Counted from the stretch's first letter, positions 1 through 10,457 are shown. The stretch: DNA of 64,000 bases from Klebsiella pneumoniae (GCA_945862325.1 CAMAXZ010000013.1:1-64000); one strand, 5' to 3'. Translations and numbers: made by a program. The notes: generated by a model from the letters alone, not told the origin.

Positions 1-428
1 CGACGCCGAGCGCCGCGCCGACGCCGAGCGCCCCGTCGACGCCGAGCGCCGCCCCCGCGGCGACGCCCACTGCCGCGCCTACGCCGACCGGCCCCGCGCG
101 CATCGTGCCCGTCACGCCCGCGCCGTCCGCAGTGCCCGCGCCTCCTCCGGCGCCTGCGCCCGTGTCCGAGCCCGCGTCCGCGCCGCCGGTGGATGCGGGC
201 CCGTTCCGGGTGGAGTTCGTCGTCGCGGACCCCGGAGTGACCTCGATCGAGGTCAAGTGCTCTCGCGGCGCGGGCGGCTCCGGCTCCAGCGGCGTGGTCG
301 TCGAGACCCCGCCCGGCAACTGCCGTGTCACCGGCAAGCGCGCCGACGCGCCCGTGATCGACCTCGTGACCATCACCGGAGCGCGGACGTTCCGCTGCTT
401 CGAGAATGGCTCCCGCAACTGTCTCTGA
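1..428 (+). CDS. C-terminal part of a Pro/Ala-rich protein (5' end outside window)
   Basis: The frame is open from the first bases of the window to a TGA at 426-428, so this is a partial gene; the GTG at 105 is only an internal candidate start. The visible first half is a low-complexity Thr-Pro-Ser-Ala linker. It is followed by a compact domain of about 70 residues with four Cys that could form two disulfides. Such linker-plus-small-domain ends occur on secreted proteins and on C-termini of myxobacterial kinases, but the catalytic part is missing, so no function is assigned. It ends 6 bp before the next ATG, which suggests one operon. Confidence 0.6.
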   Translation, partial: TPSAAPTPSAPSTPSAAPAATPTAAPTPTGPARIVPVTPAPSAVPAPPPAPAPVSEPASAPPVDAGPFRVEFVVADPGVTSIEVKCSRGAGGSGSSGVVVETPPGNCRVTGKRADAPVIDLVTITGARTFRCFENGSRNCL

Positions 429-434
429 GGCTCC

Positions 435-3287
435 ATGCGCCCCCGAACCTCCCTTCTCGCGCTGTCCCTGCTCGTCGCCGCTTGCGGTGGCACGTCGGAC
501 GCTCCGACCCGCGCTTCGTCGTCCGCGCCCGCTGCTCCCGTGGCGTCGCCCGCTGCAACCACCGTCGCCGGCGTGCGTGCGACCCTCGCGAAGGGCAACG
601 CCGCGGACGCCGCGAAGGAAGCCGAAGCGCTCGTGACGGCCCACCCGGAAGACGACGAAGCGTGGGATCTCCTCGAGATCTGCGCGATGCGCGCCGGGGT
701 CGAGGGGGCGATGCTCGATCGTTTCGCGGCCGACAAGGCCCTCGGTGGGCGCACCGAGCGGCACCACACCCTTCGCGGCGTGCTCGCGGTTCGCGCCGGC
801 CGCTTCGGGGACGCGCAGAACGCGGCCAACGCGCTCGCCGCCGAGGCGCCGGGCGCCGCCGCGGCGATCGCCTTCTGGGCCGTCGAAGCTGGGGCTCCCG
901 CGCCCGACCTCGGGCCCGGGCTCGCCTCGCTGCTCGCCGCGCGCGACGGCGAGACGTCGATCGGCCCCGATGCCGCCGCGCTGACCGGTTGGCGGATCGC
1001 CGCGGTGCGCGCACACCTCCTGCTCGCGCGCGGCAATCGCGTGGGCGCCCTCGCCGAGCTCTCGAACGTCGGCGAGTCCGGCGCCGTCGCGCGCATCGCC
1101 GTGGCGTCGCTCCGCGCCGCCGCCGCCGCCGACGCGTCGAGCGCGCTCGCCGCCGCCGAGCCGGCCGCGCGCGCCGCGGCCGAGTCGGGCGACAACGTCG
1201 GTGCCGCCGAGATCCTCGACGCGGCGGTCGCGAACGTCGGGGTCGGTTGGAAGAGCGGCGCGCTGGCGGAGCTCGCCGAGTCCCTGCGGACGGCCGCGAA
1301 GGCCGGCAACGACGCTCCCGGGGCGTCCCGACTGGCCGCGGTGGTCGCCGACGCGGCGCTGCGTGCGGGCAGGCCGAAGCTCGCGTTCGAGGCCGCGACC
1401 GACGCCCAGGCGACGCCCGCGCTCAAGGCGCGCGCGGCATGGTCCGCCGGCCTCGCGGCAGCCCGGCTCGGCGAGTCCGGGGCCGTGGGCGCGGCCAGCG
1501 CGCAGGTCGCCGAGCCACGGGCGACCGCCCTTCGTGGCCTCGCGGAGGCCCTCGACGGCAGCGGCGTCCTCCCGACCCTCACCGGTCTCGACCCCGTGGA
1601 CGCGGCGCAGGTCGCCCTCGGCGCGGCTCCGTTCCTGCGCGACCCGGCGCCGGCCTACGCCGCAGCGCGCGGCGCCCTCGCGACCCTCACCCCGCCCCCG
1701 GCGCCGCTCGCGCTCGAGGTCGAGTGGGCCGCCACGCGCGCCGCGCCGACCACGGCCGCCAGGCGCGACGGCCCCCCTCCGACCGCCGCGATGATCGCGG
1801 AGACCGCGGCACGTCAGCTCGCGGCCGGTGGGGCGTCGAGCGCGACGCTCTCGGCGCCGCACCCCCAGGTCGCCGCGTGGAGCGCGCTTCAGTCGGGCGA
1901 GGCGGGCAAGGGCGGGGACGTCGGCGCGTGGAGTCGGGCGCGCGCGGCGCTCGCCGCCGGCGACGTCGCGGCCGCGGAGCGCGAGTACGCGGACGCCGCG
2001 CTCGCGGTTCCTTCGTGGCGGGTGGGCCCGCTCGCCCCCGTGCTGGTCCTCGACGGCGCCACTCCTCTCGAGATCGCGTCGTCTGACGTCGGTCGTGTCG
2101 CCTCGGACGCGGTCGGCCCGACGCTCTCGTTCCACGCGGCTCAGCACCGCCGCGCGGCGGCCGAGCTCGCGTGGTGGGCGGGTGGCGCCCCGTTCCCGGC
2201 GGACGTCCCGGTCGAAGCGCGTCGCGCCGTGTTCGATGCCGCGGCGCGTCACCGATACGCGTCGCTCGCTTGGCTGGCGGGCGAGCCGGTCGACCTCGCG
2301 GTGACCGCGACAGCGCTGGCCTCGGCGGAAGCCACGGCGAACCTGCAGCGGTTCCAGCTCCCCACCGTGACGAGCCTGCGCGACGGGCTCCAAGGCGGCG
2401 CGGTCCTGTCGTGGCTGTTCCGGCGCGACGGATCCGCGCAGATCCTGGGCTTCAGCGAGAAGGGGGCCGGCATCGTCGAGCTCAAGCCGTCCCAGGTCGC
2501 CGACGTCGTGAAGTGGATGGTCGCGCTCGACGCCGGAGACCCCGCCGTGGCGCTGGGGGACCGTGTGCGGGGCTTCGCCGTCGACCCGCTCGCGTCCGCG
2601 CTCGGCGGCGTCGCGCGCATCGTGGTCGTCACCAACAGCCCGAGCGCTCCGCTGCCCCTCGGCGGCCTCCCCGAACAGATCGACGGACTGCGCTTCCTCG
2701 GCAGCATCCGGCACTTCAGCAGCCTCACGAGCATCGACGCGATCGTCGCCGCGCGCGCCGCGCCGGCGGAGGTCAGCGCGACCATGCTCGCGCTGTGCGC
2801 GGACGAATCGGAGGCCATCTCCGTGCGCGGGGTGTTCCCGGACGCGACGACCCTCGTCGGCCCTGCGGCAACCTTGGCGGCTTGGCGAGAAGGTGCGACC
2901 AAGGCGCGGTACCTCTACATCGGCAAGCTGCCGTCCGCGGGCGGCGGGTTCAAGCTGGCGGACGGCGTGCTCACGGTACGCGAGCTCGGCGAGCGGCGCC
3001 TCGGCGCCTCGTCTGCCGCCATCGATCGGGGTACCGACGGGCTCGTGGGCCTCGCGCGCGCCTCCGCGTTGCGACGGGCGGGCGTCGATGACGTGCTGGT
3101 CACCCACGCCACCGACGCGCGGCTCCGCGAGTTCACCGTTCAGAAGTGGTGGGAAGGCGTGAACCGCCGTCAGGGCGGGGCGCGAGGCCTCTCGGAGGCA
3201 CGCGCGGCGGCCATCCGCGACGTGGGCACCCCCGAGGCGGCGCGGCCGTCCTTGTGGGCGGGCTGGGGCGTCGTCGGCCGGCCCTAG
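435..3287 (+). CDS. Lipoprotein with helical repeats and a degenerate CHAT-like domain
   Basis: 950 aa. The ATG has a TGAGG Shine-Dalgarno motif that includes the upstream stop codon. The signal peptide ends in a lipobox with Cys17. Roughly residues 40-600 are Ala-rich helices that look like divergent TPR repeats. The last 300 residues follow the CHAT (caspase-HetF-TPR) layout: a GLVGLARA stretch, an AGVDDVLVTHAT strand, a late Leu-Ser-Glu-Ala helix and a terminal Trp-Ala-Gly-Trp strand. The catalytic sites look lost. The His-bearing strand reads YLYIG (826-830), and the Ser-Ala-Cys-Glu-Thr-Gly position carries no Cys. I infer a non-proteolytic scaffold or sensor on the cell surface. Confidence 0.68.
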   Translation: MRPRTSLLALSLLVAACGGTSDAPTRASSSAPAAPVASPAATTVAGVRATLAKGNAADAAKEAEALVTAHPEDDEAWDLLEICAMRAGVEGAMLDRFAADKALGGRTERHHTLRGVLAVRAGRFGDAQNAANALAAEAPGAAAAIAFWAVEAGAPAPDLGPGLASLLAARDGETSIGPDAAALTGWRIAAVRAHLLLARGNRVGALAELSNVGESGAVARIAVASLRAAAAADASSALAAAEPAARAAAESGDNVGAAEILDAAVANVGVGWKSGALAELAESLRTAAKAGNDAPGASRLAAVVADAALRAGRPKLAFEAATDAQATPALKARAAWSAGLAAARLGESGAVGAASAQVAEPRATALRGLAEALDGSGVLPTLTGLDPVDAAQVALGAAPFLRDPAPAYAAARGALATLTPPPAPLALEVEWAATRAAPTTAARRDGPPPTAAMIAETAARQLAAGGASSATLSAPHPQVAAWSALQSGEAGKGGDVGAWSRARAALAAGDVAAAEREYADAALAVPSWRVGPLAPVLVLDGATPLEIASSDVGRVASDAVGPTLSFHAAQHRRAAAELAWWAGGAPFPADVPVEARRAVFDAAARHRYASLAWLAGEPVDLAVTATALASAEATANLQRFQLPTVTSLRDGLQGGAVLSWLFRRDGSAQILGFSEKGAGIVELKPSQVADVVKWMVALDAGDPAVALGDRVRGFAVDPLASALGGVARIVVVTNSPSAPLPLGGLPEQIDGLRFLGSIRHFSSLTSIDAIVAARAAPAEVSATMLALCADESEAISVRGVFPDATTLVGPAATLAAWREGATKARYLYIGKLPSAGGGFKLADGVLTVRELGERRLGASSAAIDRGTDGLVGLARASALRRAGVDDVLVTHATDARLREFTVQKWWEGVNRRQGGARGLSEARAAAIRDVGTPEAARPSLWAGWGVVGRP

Positions 3288-3314
3288 CGGGCGGACGAAC
3301 GACCCGCCGGCCGC

Positions 3315-3971
3315 CTACTGCGCGCTGATCCGCACGTCGACCGGGCCCACGCCGTCGACGACCAGACCGAGGTGCAGCTCCATGGCCACCGCGTGAATCT
3401 GCCGCGACGGGGCGGGGAAGACCACCACACCCGTCCCGGCGGCGCCATCGCGCAGGTACGCCTTGCGGAACGCATCGGCGGCGCGCACGCGCAGATTGAG
3501 CTCGCCGACCCCGCCGATCATGGCTTCCAACGCCGCCGTGCGCATGAGGGGCTCGATCACCGCGTCCGCGCTCTCTGCGGCGGGGAACGTCTGCTCGGTG
3601 TCGTTCACCGCGAGCGACGTGCGCGCCGCGACCCACCGGGCCGGCGGGCTGACGGAGACCTCCCACAGGTACCCCGCGCCGTCGTTGAACAGCCGCGCCG
3701 AGCCGTCGGGCCAGTCGTTCCACGGCTGCGACTCGGCCAGGATGGGCCGGGCGACGACGCGGGTGCCGGACACCGTGACGTCGCTGGCGGAAAAGCTGAG
3801 CGTCGGCGGCGGGACGGTGTCCCGGGCCAGCACCGCGTCGTGGAACAGGACACGCAGCTCTTCGAAGCGGCGCGCCCGCTCGTCGGGCAGCGCCGTCGAC
3901 GAGGGGGCGCGCGCGCGCGAGGCGCACGCGAGGAGGGGAATGAGGGCGAGGGCGAGCGTACGGGACGACAA
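3315..3971 (-). CDS. Small lipoprotein of unknown function
   Basis: About 218 aa if translation starts at TTG 3971, which has AGGAG four bases upstream and leads directly into a typical signal peptide ending Leu-Leu-Ala-Cys. The longer alternative ATG at 4004 has no ribosome binding site and adds residues ahead of the basic n-region. The mature protein mixes beta and helical segments and shows no family I recognise. It is convergent with the CHAT-like gene and divergent from the tRNA cluster. Confidence 0.6.
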   Translation of the reverse strand: MSSRTLALALIPLLACASRARAPSSTALPDERARRFEELRVLFHDAVLARDTVPPPTLSFSASDVTVSGTRVVARPILAESQPWNDWPDGSARLFNDGAGYLWEVSVSPPARWVAARTSLAVNDTEQTFPAAESADAVIEPLMRTAALEAMIGGVGELNLRVRAADAFRKAYLRDGAAGTGVVVFPAPSRQIHAVAMELHLGLVVDGVGPVDVRISAQ

Positions 3972-3986
3972 ACTGCTCCTGGGGAC

Positions 3987-4013
3987 TTGCGCGGGGCTCA
4001 CCATCTGTTAAAT
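3987..4013 (+). promoter_or_regulatory. Possible promoter of the tRNA-His/Lys/Leu cluster
   Basis: TTGCGC (3987-3992) and TTAAAT (4008-4013) are separated by 15 bp and end 13 bp before the mature tRNA-His end. The AT-rich -10 stands out in a GC-rich background. The spacing is short and the -35 is weak. Confidence 0.3.
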
Positions 4014-4026
4014 GCCGCCCGCTTCT

Positions 4027-4103
4027 GGTGGATGTAGCTCAGCTGGTAGAGCACTGGATTGTGGCTCCGGGGGTCGAGGGTTCGAGTCCCTTCATCCACC
4101 CCA
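4027..4103 (+). tRNA. tRNA-His (GTG)
   Basis: Full cloverleaf. The 7-bp acceptor stem GTGGATG/CATCCAC has an encoded G-1 opposite C73, the histidine identity element. The anticodon loop TTGTGGC gives anticodon GTG. The T loop is standard and CCA is encoded at 4101-4103. First of three tRNAs upstream of tig. Confidence 0.95.
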
Positions 4104-4105
4104 TC

Positions 4106-4154
4106 TCATTGACACGCCACTTCATTGACACGCCACGTCATTGACACGCTAATT
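4106..4154 (+). repeat. Three tandem 16-bp repeats carrying TTGACA
   Basis: Three near-identical 16-bp units (ATTGACACGCCAC followed by a variable TTC, GTC or similar) fill the spacer between tRNA-His and tRNA-Lys. TTGACA occurs at 4109, 4125 and 4141. TTGACA is the consensus -35 hexamer. Only the middle copy has a fair -10 (GCTAAT, 4148-4153) at 17 bp, and that would start transcription inside tRNA-Lys. Confidence 0.8.
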
Positions 4155-4155
4155 G

Positions 4156-4231
4156 GGGCCTCTAGCTCAACTGGTAGAGCATCGGACTCTTAATCCGCAG
4201 GTTCCGGGTTCAAGCCCCGGGGGGCCCACCA
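4156..4231 (+). tRNA. tRNA-Lys (CTT)
   Basis: Acceptor GGGCCTC pairs with GGGGCCC using one T-G wobble. The anticodon loop CTCTTAA gives CTT. The T arm is CCGGG/CCCGG with loop TTCAAGC. CCA is encoded at 4229-4231. It follows the TTGACA tandem repeat with only 1-2 bp of spacer. Confidence 0.95.
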
Positions 4232-4250
4232 TTTCCCGCGCCGCCGCTTC

Positions 4251-4332
4251 GCGAGAATGGCGGAATTGGCAGACGCACCGGACTTAGGATCCGGCGGGGA
4301 AACCCGTGGGGGTTCAAGTCCCCCTTCTCGCA
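4251..4332 (+). tRNA. tRNA-Leu (TAG)
   Basis: Class II tRNA with a long variable arm (CGGGGAAACCCG). Acceptor GCGAGAA pairs with TTCTCGC, and anticodon loop CTTAGGA gives TAG. The discriminator is A at 4332. CCA is not encoded (CCC follows), unlike the two neighbouring tRNAs. tig begins 25 bp later. Confidence 0.95.
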
Positions 4333-4357
4333 CCCCTCACGACCCACGAGCTCCCGA

Positions 4358-5731
4358 ATGTCCGAGTCCGTCCAGGTGGACCAGGTTTCTCCTTTTCAGA
4401 AGCGCCTCCAGTTCAGCATTCCGGCCGACGAGGTCGGTCGCCGGCTCGACGAGGCCTTCCGCAACCTCGGGCAGCGCGTCAACATCCAGGGCTTCCGGCG
4501 CGGCAAGGTGCCGCGCAAGGTGCTCGAGCAGCGCTACGGCAAGCAGCTGCGCGGTGAGGTCGCGTCCGACCTCATGAACCAGAAGTTCCGCGAGGCGGCG
4601 GTCGGCATCGAGTTCATCGGGCAGCCCGAGGTCGAGCGCGCCGGCGAGCTCGTTCCGGGGGCGGCGTTCGCCTTCGCGATCACGGTCCAGGTGCGCCCGG
4701 AGATCGAGGTCTCCAACTACTCGGGCATCAAGGTCGCGTACCCGACCGTCGAGGTCTCCGAGGAGCAGGTGGACGCGCTGGCGAAGCGCCGCCTGCAGGG
4801 CCAGGCGCGGCTCGTCGAGGTCGACGAGGTTCGCGCGGTCGAACGCGGCGATCTCGCCCTGACCGAGATCGTCCTCCTCGAGGACGGCGAAGAGAAGGTC
4901 ATCGAGTCCGGCACGATGATCAACACCGCCGGCGACAAGTACTACCCGGGCGTCGAGGCGCTGCTCGTCGGCACCGAGAAGGGCGCGACGAACACCGGCA
5001 CCGTCACGATCGCCGAGTCCGCCGAGCTCGCGGGCCTCCGCGGCCGCACGGTCGAGCTCCGCGTCACGGTGCTCGGCATCCAGGTCAGCCGCGTCCCCGA
5101 CCTCACCGACGACATCGCGTCGGAGCTCGGCTACGAAGGCGGGGTCGACGCGATGCGCGCCGCGCTCCGCATGGAAGAAGAGGCGCGCGCCAACGAGGCC
5201 GCTCGCAACGTCGCGCGCGTGAACCTCCTCCAGACCCTCACGAACGACAACCCCGTGTCGGTGCCGCCGGCCATGATCGACAGCCACCTGCAGCTCCTGC
5301 TCGAGGAGCTGCGGATCCAGGCGTCGTACCGCGGCCGCGACCCCCGCTCGATCCGCTACTCCGAAGGCCAGATGGCCGACCTGCGCAACCGCGCGACGTT
5401 CGCGGCCCGCGCGAGCCTCCTGCTCGAGGCGGTCGCCGGCAAGGAAGGCATCGCGGTCACGGACGACGATCTCGAGGCCAAGTACCAGGAGATCGCCGAC
5501 CAGCGCGGCCAGCGCGTGGAGGCCATCCGCGGCTACTTCAAGAAGGACAACGCGGTCGAGGAGCTGCGCAAGCGCCTGCTCGAAGAGCGCACCCTCGAGT
5601 GGCTGCTCGAGCACGCCGAGCTGGTCGACACGTCCGCGAGCGACGCGGATCAGGCCCCGGCGGCCGACGAGGCCGCTCCCGACACGGACTCCGCCCCTAC
5701 GACGACGTCGGACGACAGCGCTGGCGCCTGA
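4358..5731 (+). CDS. tig: Trigger factor, ribosome-bound chaperone and peptidyl-prolyl isomerase
   Basis: 457 aa, close to the usual 430-450. The ribosome-docking signature GFRRGKVP is at residues 45-52. An FKBP-like PPIase domain follows at about 160-245, and a long helical C-terminal chaperone region runs to about 430. A disordered Asp/Ala/Thr tail of about 25 residues closes the protein. Trigger factor binds at the ribosome exit tunnel and shields nascent chains. It is the first gene of the classical tig-clpP-clpX-lon order, which links folding to degradation. Confidence 0.95.
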   Translation: MSESVQVDQVSPFQKRLQFSIPADEVGRRLDEAFRNLGQRVNIQGFRRGKVPRKVLEQRYGKQLRGEVASDLMNQKFREAAVGIEFIGQPEVERAGELVPGAAFAFAITVQVRPEIEVSNYSGIKVAYPTVEVSEEQVDALAKRRLQGQARLVEVDEVRAVERGDLALTEIVLLEDGEEKVIESGTMINTAGDKYYPGVEALLVGTEKGATNTGTVTIAESAELAGLRGRTVELRVTVLGIQVSRVPDLTDDIASELGYEGGVDAMRAALRMEEEARANEAARNVARVNLLQTLTNDNPVSVPPAMIDSHLQLLLEELRIQASYRGRDPRSIRYSEGQMADLRNRATFAARASLLLEAVAGKEGIAVTDDDLEAKYQEIADQRGQRVEAIRGYFKKDNAVEELRKRLLEERTLEWLLEHAELVDTSASDADQAPAADEAAPDTDSAPTTTSDDSAGA

Positions 5732-5774
5732 TCCCCGAGGGGGCGTTACGTTTCACGGACAGACCCGGACGTTC

Positions 5775-6374
5775 ATGCCCATCATCCCCTTCGTCGTCGA
5801 GCAGACCCATCGCGGCGAGAAGAGCTCGGACATCTATTCCCGGCTCCTCGCCGACCGCATCGTCTTCCTCGGCTCCGCCATCAACGACGACGTCGCGAAC
5901 GTCATCGTTGCGCAGCTCCTCTTCCTGGAGTCGCAGGACGCCGAGCGCGATGTCTTCCTGTACATCCAGAGCCCCGGTGGCGTGATCACGGCCGGCATGG
6001 CCATCTACGACACCATGAACTACATCAAGCCCGACGTGCAGACCATCTGCATGGGGCAGGCGGCGTCCATGGCGGCGGTGCTGCTCGCGGCCGGTGCCAA
6101 GGGCAAGCGGCGCATCCTGCCGCACGGCCGGGTGCTCATCCACCAGCCGCTCGGCGGCGCGCAGGGCCAGGCGACGGACATCGAGATCCAGGCCAAGGAG
6201 ATCATCCGCGTGAAGCGCGAGCTCAACAACGTGTTGAGCTTCCACACCGGCCAGAGCTACGAGCGCATCGCGACGGACATCGAGCGTGACTACATCATGA
6301 CCGCCGACGAGGCCATCAAGTACGGCATCGTCGACGAGGTCATCCAGCCGAAGGGTGGCGCTCCGACTCGTTGA
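5775..6374 (+). CDS. clpP: ATP-dependent Clp protease proteolytic subunit
   Basis: 199 aa, a normal length with almost no propeptide. The catalytic triad is visible: Ser98 in GQAAS, His123 in LIHQP and Asp172 in RDY. The Gly-rich substrate strand SPGG precedes it. ClpP forms a tetradecameric barrel and takes unfolded substrate from ClpX, which is encoded 23 bp downstream. It starts 43 bp after the tig stop. Confidence 0.97.
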   Translation: MPIIPFVVEQTHRGEKSSDIYSRLLADRIVFLGSAINDDVANVIVAQLLFLESQDAERDVFLYIQSPGGVITAGMAIYDTMNYIKPDVQTICMGQAASMAAVLLAAGAKGKRRILPHGRVLIHQPLGGAQGQATDIEIQAKEIIRVKRELNNVLSFHTGQSYERIATDIERDYIMTADEAIKYGIVDEVIQPKGGAPTR

Positions 6375-6397
6375 TCCCCCCGCGTTCGGAGCCAGCC

Positions 6398-7645
<1,248 letters not shown>

Positions 7646-7658
7646 TCACGGAGGCGAA

Positions 7659-10067
7659 ATGTTCTTTCGCGAGCGGCGGGGTGGTGGCACGGTGAAGAAG
7701 CTTCCGCTCCTCCCGCTGCGGGAGCTCGTCGTGTTTCCACACTCGGCGGTGTCCTTCATCGTCGGGCGCGACAAGTCGGTAGCAGCGCTCAATGAAGCCG
7801 CTCGGGGCGACAAGGAGATCGTCCTCGTCGCGCAGCGGGACGCCAACGCGGTGGACCCGGCGCCAGATCAGCTCCACGGCGTGGGCACGGTCGCGCACGT
7901 CGTGCAGGTCGTGCGCCTCCCGGACGGCAAGCTGCGGGTGCTCGTCGACGGTCGTCGGCGCGGACGTGTGCTTCGGGTGCAGAACGACGACGACTGCATG
8001 CGTGCCGACGTCGACGAGTTCGTCGAGTCGTCCTCCGCCGGGCCCGAGGTCGAGGCCCAGATGCGCGCCGCGAAGGCGGTGTTCGAAGAGTATGCCCGCC
8101 TCCAGAAGATGATCACGAGCGAGACGGTGCTCGCGGTGAGCGCCATCGACGAGCCGGGTCGGCTCGCGGACACGCTGGCGCGCCACCTGTACCTCAAGCC
8201 GGACGTTTGCCAGGAGCTGCTCGAGGTCGCCGACTCGGTCCGGCGCCTCGACATGGTCGCGCGACACGCGGCGGCGGAGCTCGAGATCCTCCAGGTGCAG
8301 CGCAAGATCAACACCCGCGTGCAGAAGCAGATGGAGCGCTCCCAGAAGGAGCACTACCTGAACGAGCAGATGCAGGCCATCCAGCGAGAGCTGGGGGAGA
8401 AAGACGAGTTCCGAGCGGAGCTCGGCGAGCTCGAGGCCCGCATCGCGCAGAAGGCCCTGAGCGTCGAGGCCCTCGACCGCGTGCAGCGCGAGGTCCGAAA
8501 GCTCAAGATGATGAACCCGATGAGCGCCGAAGCCGCGGTGGTGCGCAACTACCTCGACTGGTTGCTCGCCCTGCCGTGGGGACAATTCACGCAGGACCGC
8601 ATCGACCTGCGCGCGGCGCAAGACGTGCTGGACGCGGACCACTACGGGCTGCGCAAGGTGAAGGAGCGCATCCTCGAGTACCTCGCGGTCGTCTCCCTCG
8701 TAGAGAAATTGAACGGGCCGATCTTGTGCCTCGTCGGGCCGCCCGGCGTAGGCAAGACGTCCCTCGCCCGGAGCATCGCGCGGGCCACGAACCGGGCGTT
8801 CGTCCGGGTCGCCCTCGGCGGGGTGCGCGACGAGGCGGAGATCCGCGGGCACCGGCGCACCTACATCGGGGCGATGCCCGGCAAGATCGTTCACGGGTTG
8901 AAGAAGGCCGGGTCGGCCAACCCCGTGTTTCTGCTCGACGAGATCGACAAGCTCTCGAGCGACTTCCGGGGCGACCCCGCGAGCGCGCTCCTCGAGGTGC
9001 TCGACCCGGAGCAGAACACCGGGTTCAACGACCACTACCTCGACCTCGACTTCGACCTGTCGAAGGTCATGTTCGTCTGCACCGCCAACTCGCTCGGCGG
9101 CATCCCGGCGGCGCTGCTCGATCGCCTGGAGATCGTGCGGATCGGCGGCTACACCGAGGCGGAGAAGCTCAGCATCGCGCGGCGCTACCTCGTACCGAAG
9201 CAGATGAAGGCGAACGGGTTGCACCCGGGCAATCTGGTGCTGTCGAAAGCTGCGGTGACCGCGCTCATCCGCGAGTACACCCGCGAGGCAGGCGTGCGGA
9301 GCCTCGATCGCGAGATCGCGACGTTGTGCCGAAAGGTAGCCCGAAAGGTGGTCATGTCGGGCGCCACGACGCGCGTTCGAATCGACGAGGCGATGGTCGA
9401 ACGGCTGCTCGGGCCGCCGCGCCACCGCAACGGCCGCAAGTCCGTGCAGGACGAGCACGGCTTCGTCAATGGCCTGGCGTGGACGAGCACCGGCGGGGTG
9501 ATGGTGCCGATCGAGGCCGCGGTCGTGCGCGGCTCCGGAAAGACGACCATGACCGGCCAGCTCGGCGCGGTGTTCCGCGAGAGCTGCGAGGCGGCGATCA
9601 CCTACATCCGCAGCCGCAGCGCGCAGCTCGGGCTCGATCGCGACTTCATGTCGCGCCTCGACGTGCACGTGCACGTGCCGGAGCTCTGGGGCGTCGACGG
9701 CCCGAGCGCCGGCATCACGCTGACCACCGCGGTGGTCAGCGCGGTGTGCCAGCTCCCGGTTCGGCACGACGTCGCCATGACGGGGGAGGTCACCCTGCGC
9801 GGGCACGTGCGGCCGATCGGGGGCCTGAAGGAAAAGCTGCTCGCGGCGACGCAGGCGGGCATCAAGAGGGTGCTCATCCCCAAGGAGAACGAGAAGGACC
9901 TCCGCGAGGTGCCGCGAGCCGTGCGGGACGCGATCGAGATCATCAGCGTCGAGCACATGGACGAAGTTCTTGCGCTTGCACTTGCAGTAGGTTCAACCGA
10001 AGAGATCTTCAAGGGACCTCCCGGTCGCCCCGCTCCCGAAGACGGTCGAGAGGTCATGCCGAGTTGA
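7659..10067 (+). CDS. lon: ATP-dependent Lon protease
   Basis: 802 aa. ATG 7659 has GGAGG four bases upstream, 13 bp after the clpX stop; longer frames reaching back into clpX are spurious. Domains in order: N-terminal substrate-binding LON domain (about 15-200), a coiled-coil helical region, an AAA+ module with Walker A GPPGVGKT, and a C-terminal peptidase. The Ser-Lys dyad is Ser683 in DGPSAG and Lys726 in GGLKEK, 43 residues apart as in other Lon proteins. It degrades misfolded and regulatory proteins in the cytoplasm. Confidence 0.97.
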   Translation: MFFRERRGGGTVKKLPLLPLRELVVFPHSAVSFIVGRDKSVAALNEAARGDKEIVLVAQRDANAVDPAPDQLHGVGTVAHVVQVVRLPDGKLRVLVDGRRRGRVLRVQNDDDCMRADVDEFVESSSAGPEVEAQMRAAKAVFEEYARLQKMITSETVLAVSAIDEPGRLADTLARHLYLKPDVCQELLEVADSVRRLDMVARHAAAELEILQVQRKINTRVQKQMERSQKEHYLNEQMQAIQRELGEKDEFRAELGELEARIAQKALSVEALDRVQREVRKLKMMNPMSAEAAVVRNYLDWLLALPWGQFTQDRIDLRAAQDVLDADHYGLRKVKERILEYLAVVSLVEKLNGPILCLVGPPGVGKTSLARSIARATNRAFVRVALGGVRDEAEIRGHRRTYIGAMPGKIVHGLKKAGSANPVFLLDEIDKLSSDFRGDPASALLEVLDPEQNTGFNDHYLDLDFDLSKVMFVCTANSLGGIPAALLDRLEIVRIGGYTEAEKLSIARRYLVPKQMKANGLHPGNLVLSKAAVTALIREYTREAGVRSLDREIATLCRKVARKVVMSGATTRVRIDEAMVERLLGPPRHRNGRKSVQDEHGFVNGLAWTSTGGVMVPIEAAVVRGSGKTTMTGQLGAVFRESCEAAITYIRSRSAQLGLDRDFMSRLDVHVHVPELWGVDGPSAGITLTTAVVSAVCQLPVRHDVAMTGEVTLRGHVRPIGGLKEKLLAATQAGIKRVLIPKENEKDLREVPRAVRDAIEIISVEHMDEVLALALAVGSTEEIFKGPPGRPAPEDGREVMPS

Positions 10068-10089
10068 CGCCCCGAGGGCCCCATATTAA
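10064..10089 (+). promoter_or_regulatory. Possible tRNA-Val/Asp promoter overlapping the lon stop
   Basis: TTGACG (10064-10069) matches five of six -35 positions and contains the lon TGA. The AT-rich TATTAA (10084-10089) lies 14 bp downstream, 21 bp before tRNA-Val. The spacing is shorter than ideal, so this is tentative. Confidence 0.3.
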
Positions 10090-10109
10090 GAGCTGTGGGC
10101 TCAACGACG

Positions 10110-10185
10110 GGGCGGGTAGCTCAGTCGGAAGAGCAGTGCCCTTACAAGGCACGGGTCGCAGGTTCGAACCCTGTCCCGCCCACCA
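10110..10185 (+). tRNA. tRNA-Val (TAC)
   Basis: Acceptor GGGCGGG/CCCGCCC. Anticodon stem GTGCC/GGCAC with loop CTTACAA gives TAC. The T arm has one G-T wobble. CCA is encoded at 10183-10185. It is separated from tRNA-Asp by 5 bp, so both are almost certainly cut from one transcript. Confidence 0.95.
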
Positions 10186-10190
10186 TTTAC

Positions 10191-10267
<77 letters not shown>

Positions 10268-10273
10268 TCAAGC

Positions 10274-10319
10274 AAACGCCCACTTTCGACCAGTTCGGAA
10301 GTGGGCGTTTCGCGTTTTT
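10274..10319 (+). terminator. Rho-independent terminator after tRNA-Val/Asp
   Basis: A 12-bp perfect stem, AAACGCCCACTT (10274-10285) and AAGTGGGCGTTT (10299-10310), with a 13-base loop, is followed by CGCGTTTTT. It closes the tRNA pair and insulates the ArsR operon downstream. Confidence 0.88.
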
Positions 10320-10410
10320 GCTTCACCACCGGCGGTCCGGGCGTTCTCCGCCGACGTCACGCCCCGCGCTTCGGACTGAAGCGAGCCGGCGAGCGACAGT
10401 TCCACGTGCG

Positions 10411-10435
10411 CATATGAATACTTCATCATATGATG
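10411..10435 (+). promoter_or_regulatory. Candidate ArsR operator (nested palindromes)
   Basis: An AT-rich island in an otherwise GC-rich leader. It holds the dyad ATGAA-TAC-TTCAT (10414-10426), flanked by two CATATG hexamers (10411 and 10427). The 12-bp perfect palindrome CATCATATGATG (10424-10435) overlaps it. SmtB/CzrA-type repressors bind ATGAA-rich dyads of this kind. It sits 22 bp before the first gene of the operon that encodes such a repressor. Confidence 0.55.
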
Positions 10436-10457
10436 CAGTCATCATCCGAGAACTGAA

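Noticed and set aside
4125..4160. TTGACA (4125) plus GCTAAT (4148) as a tRNA-Lys promoter
   Set aside because: The predicted transcription start would lie inside the mature tRNA sequence, so a normal 5' leader is not possible.
4337..5614. 425-codon open frame antisense to tig
   Set aside because: High GC makes long antisense frames common. The composition is Leu/Ala/Arg/Asp-biased as expected for the reverse of a coding frame, and tig is certain on the other strand.
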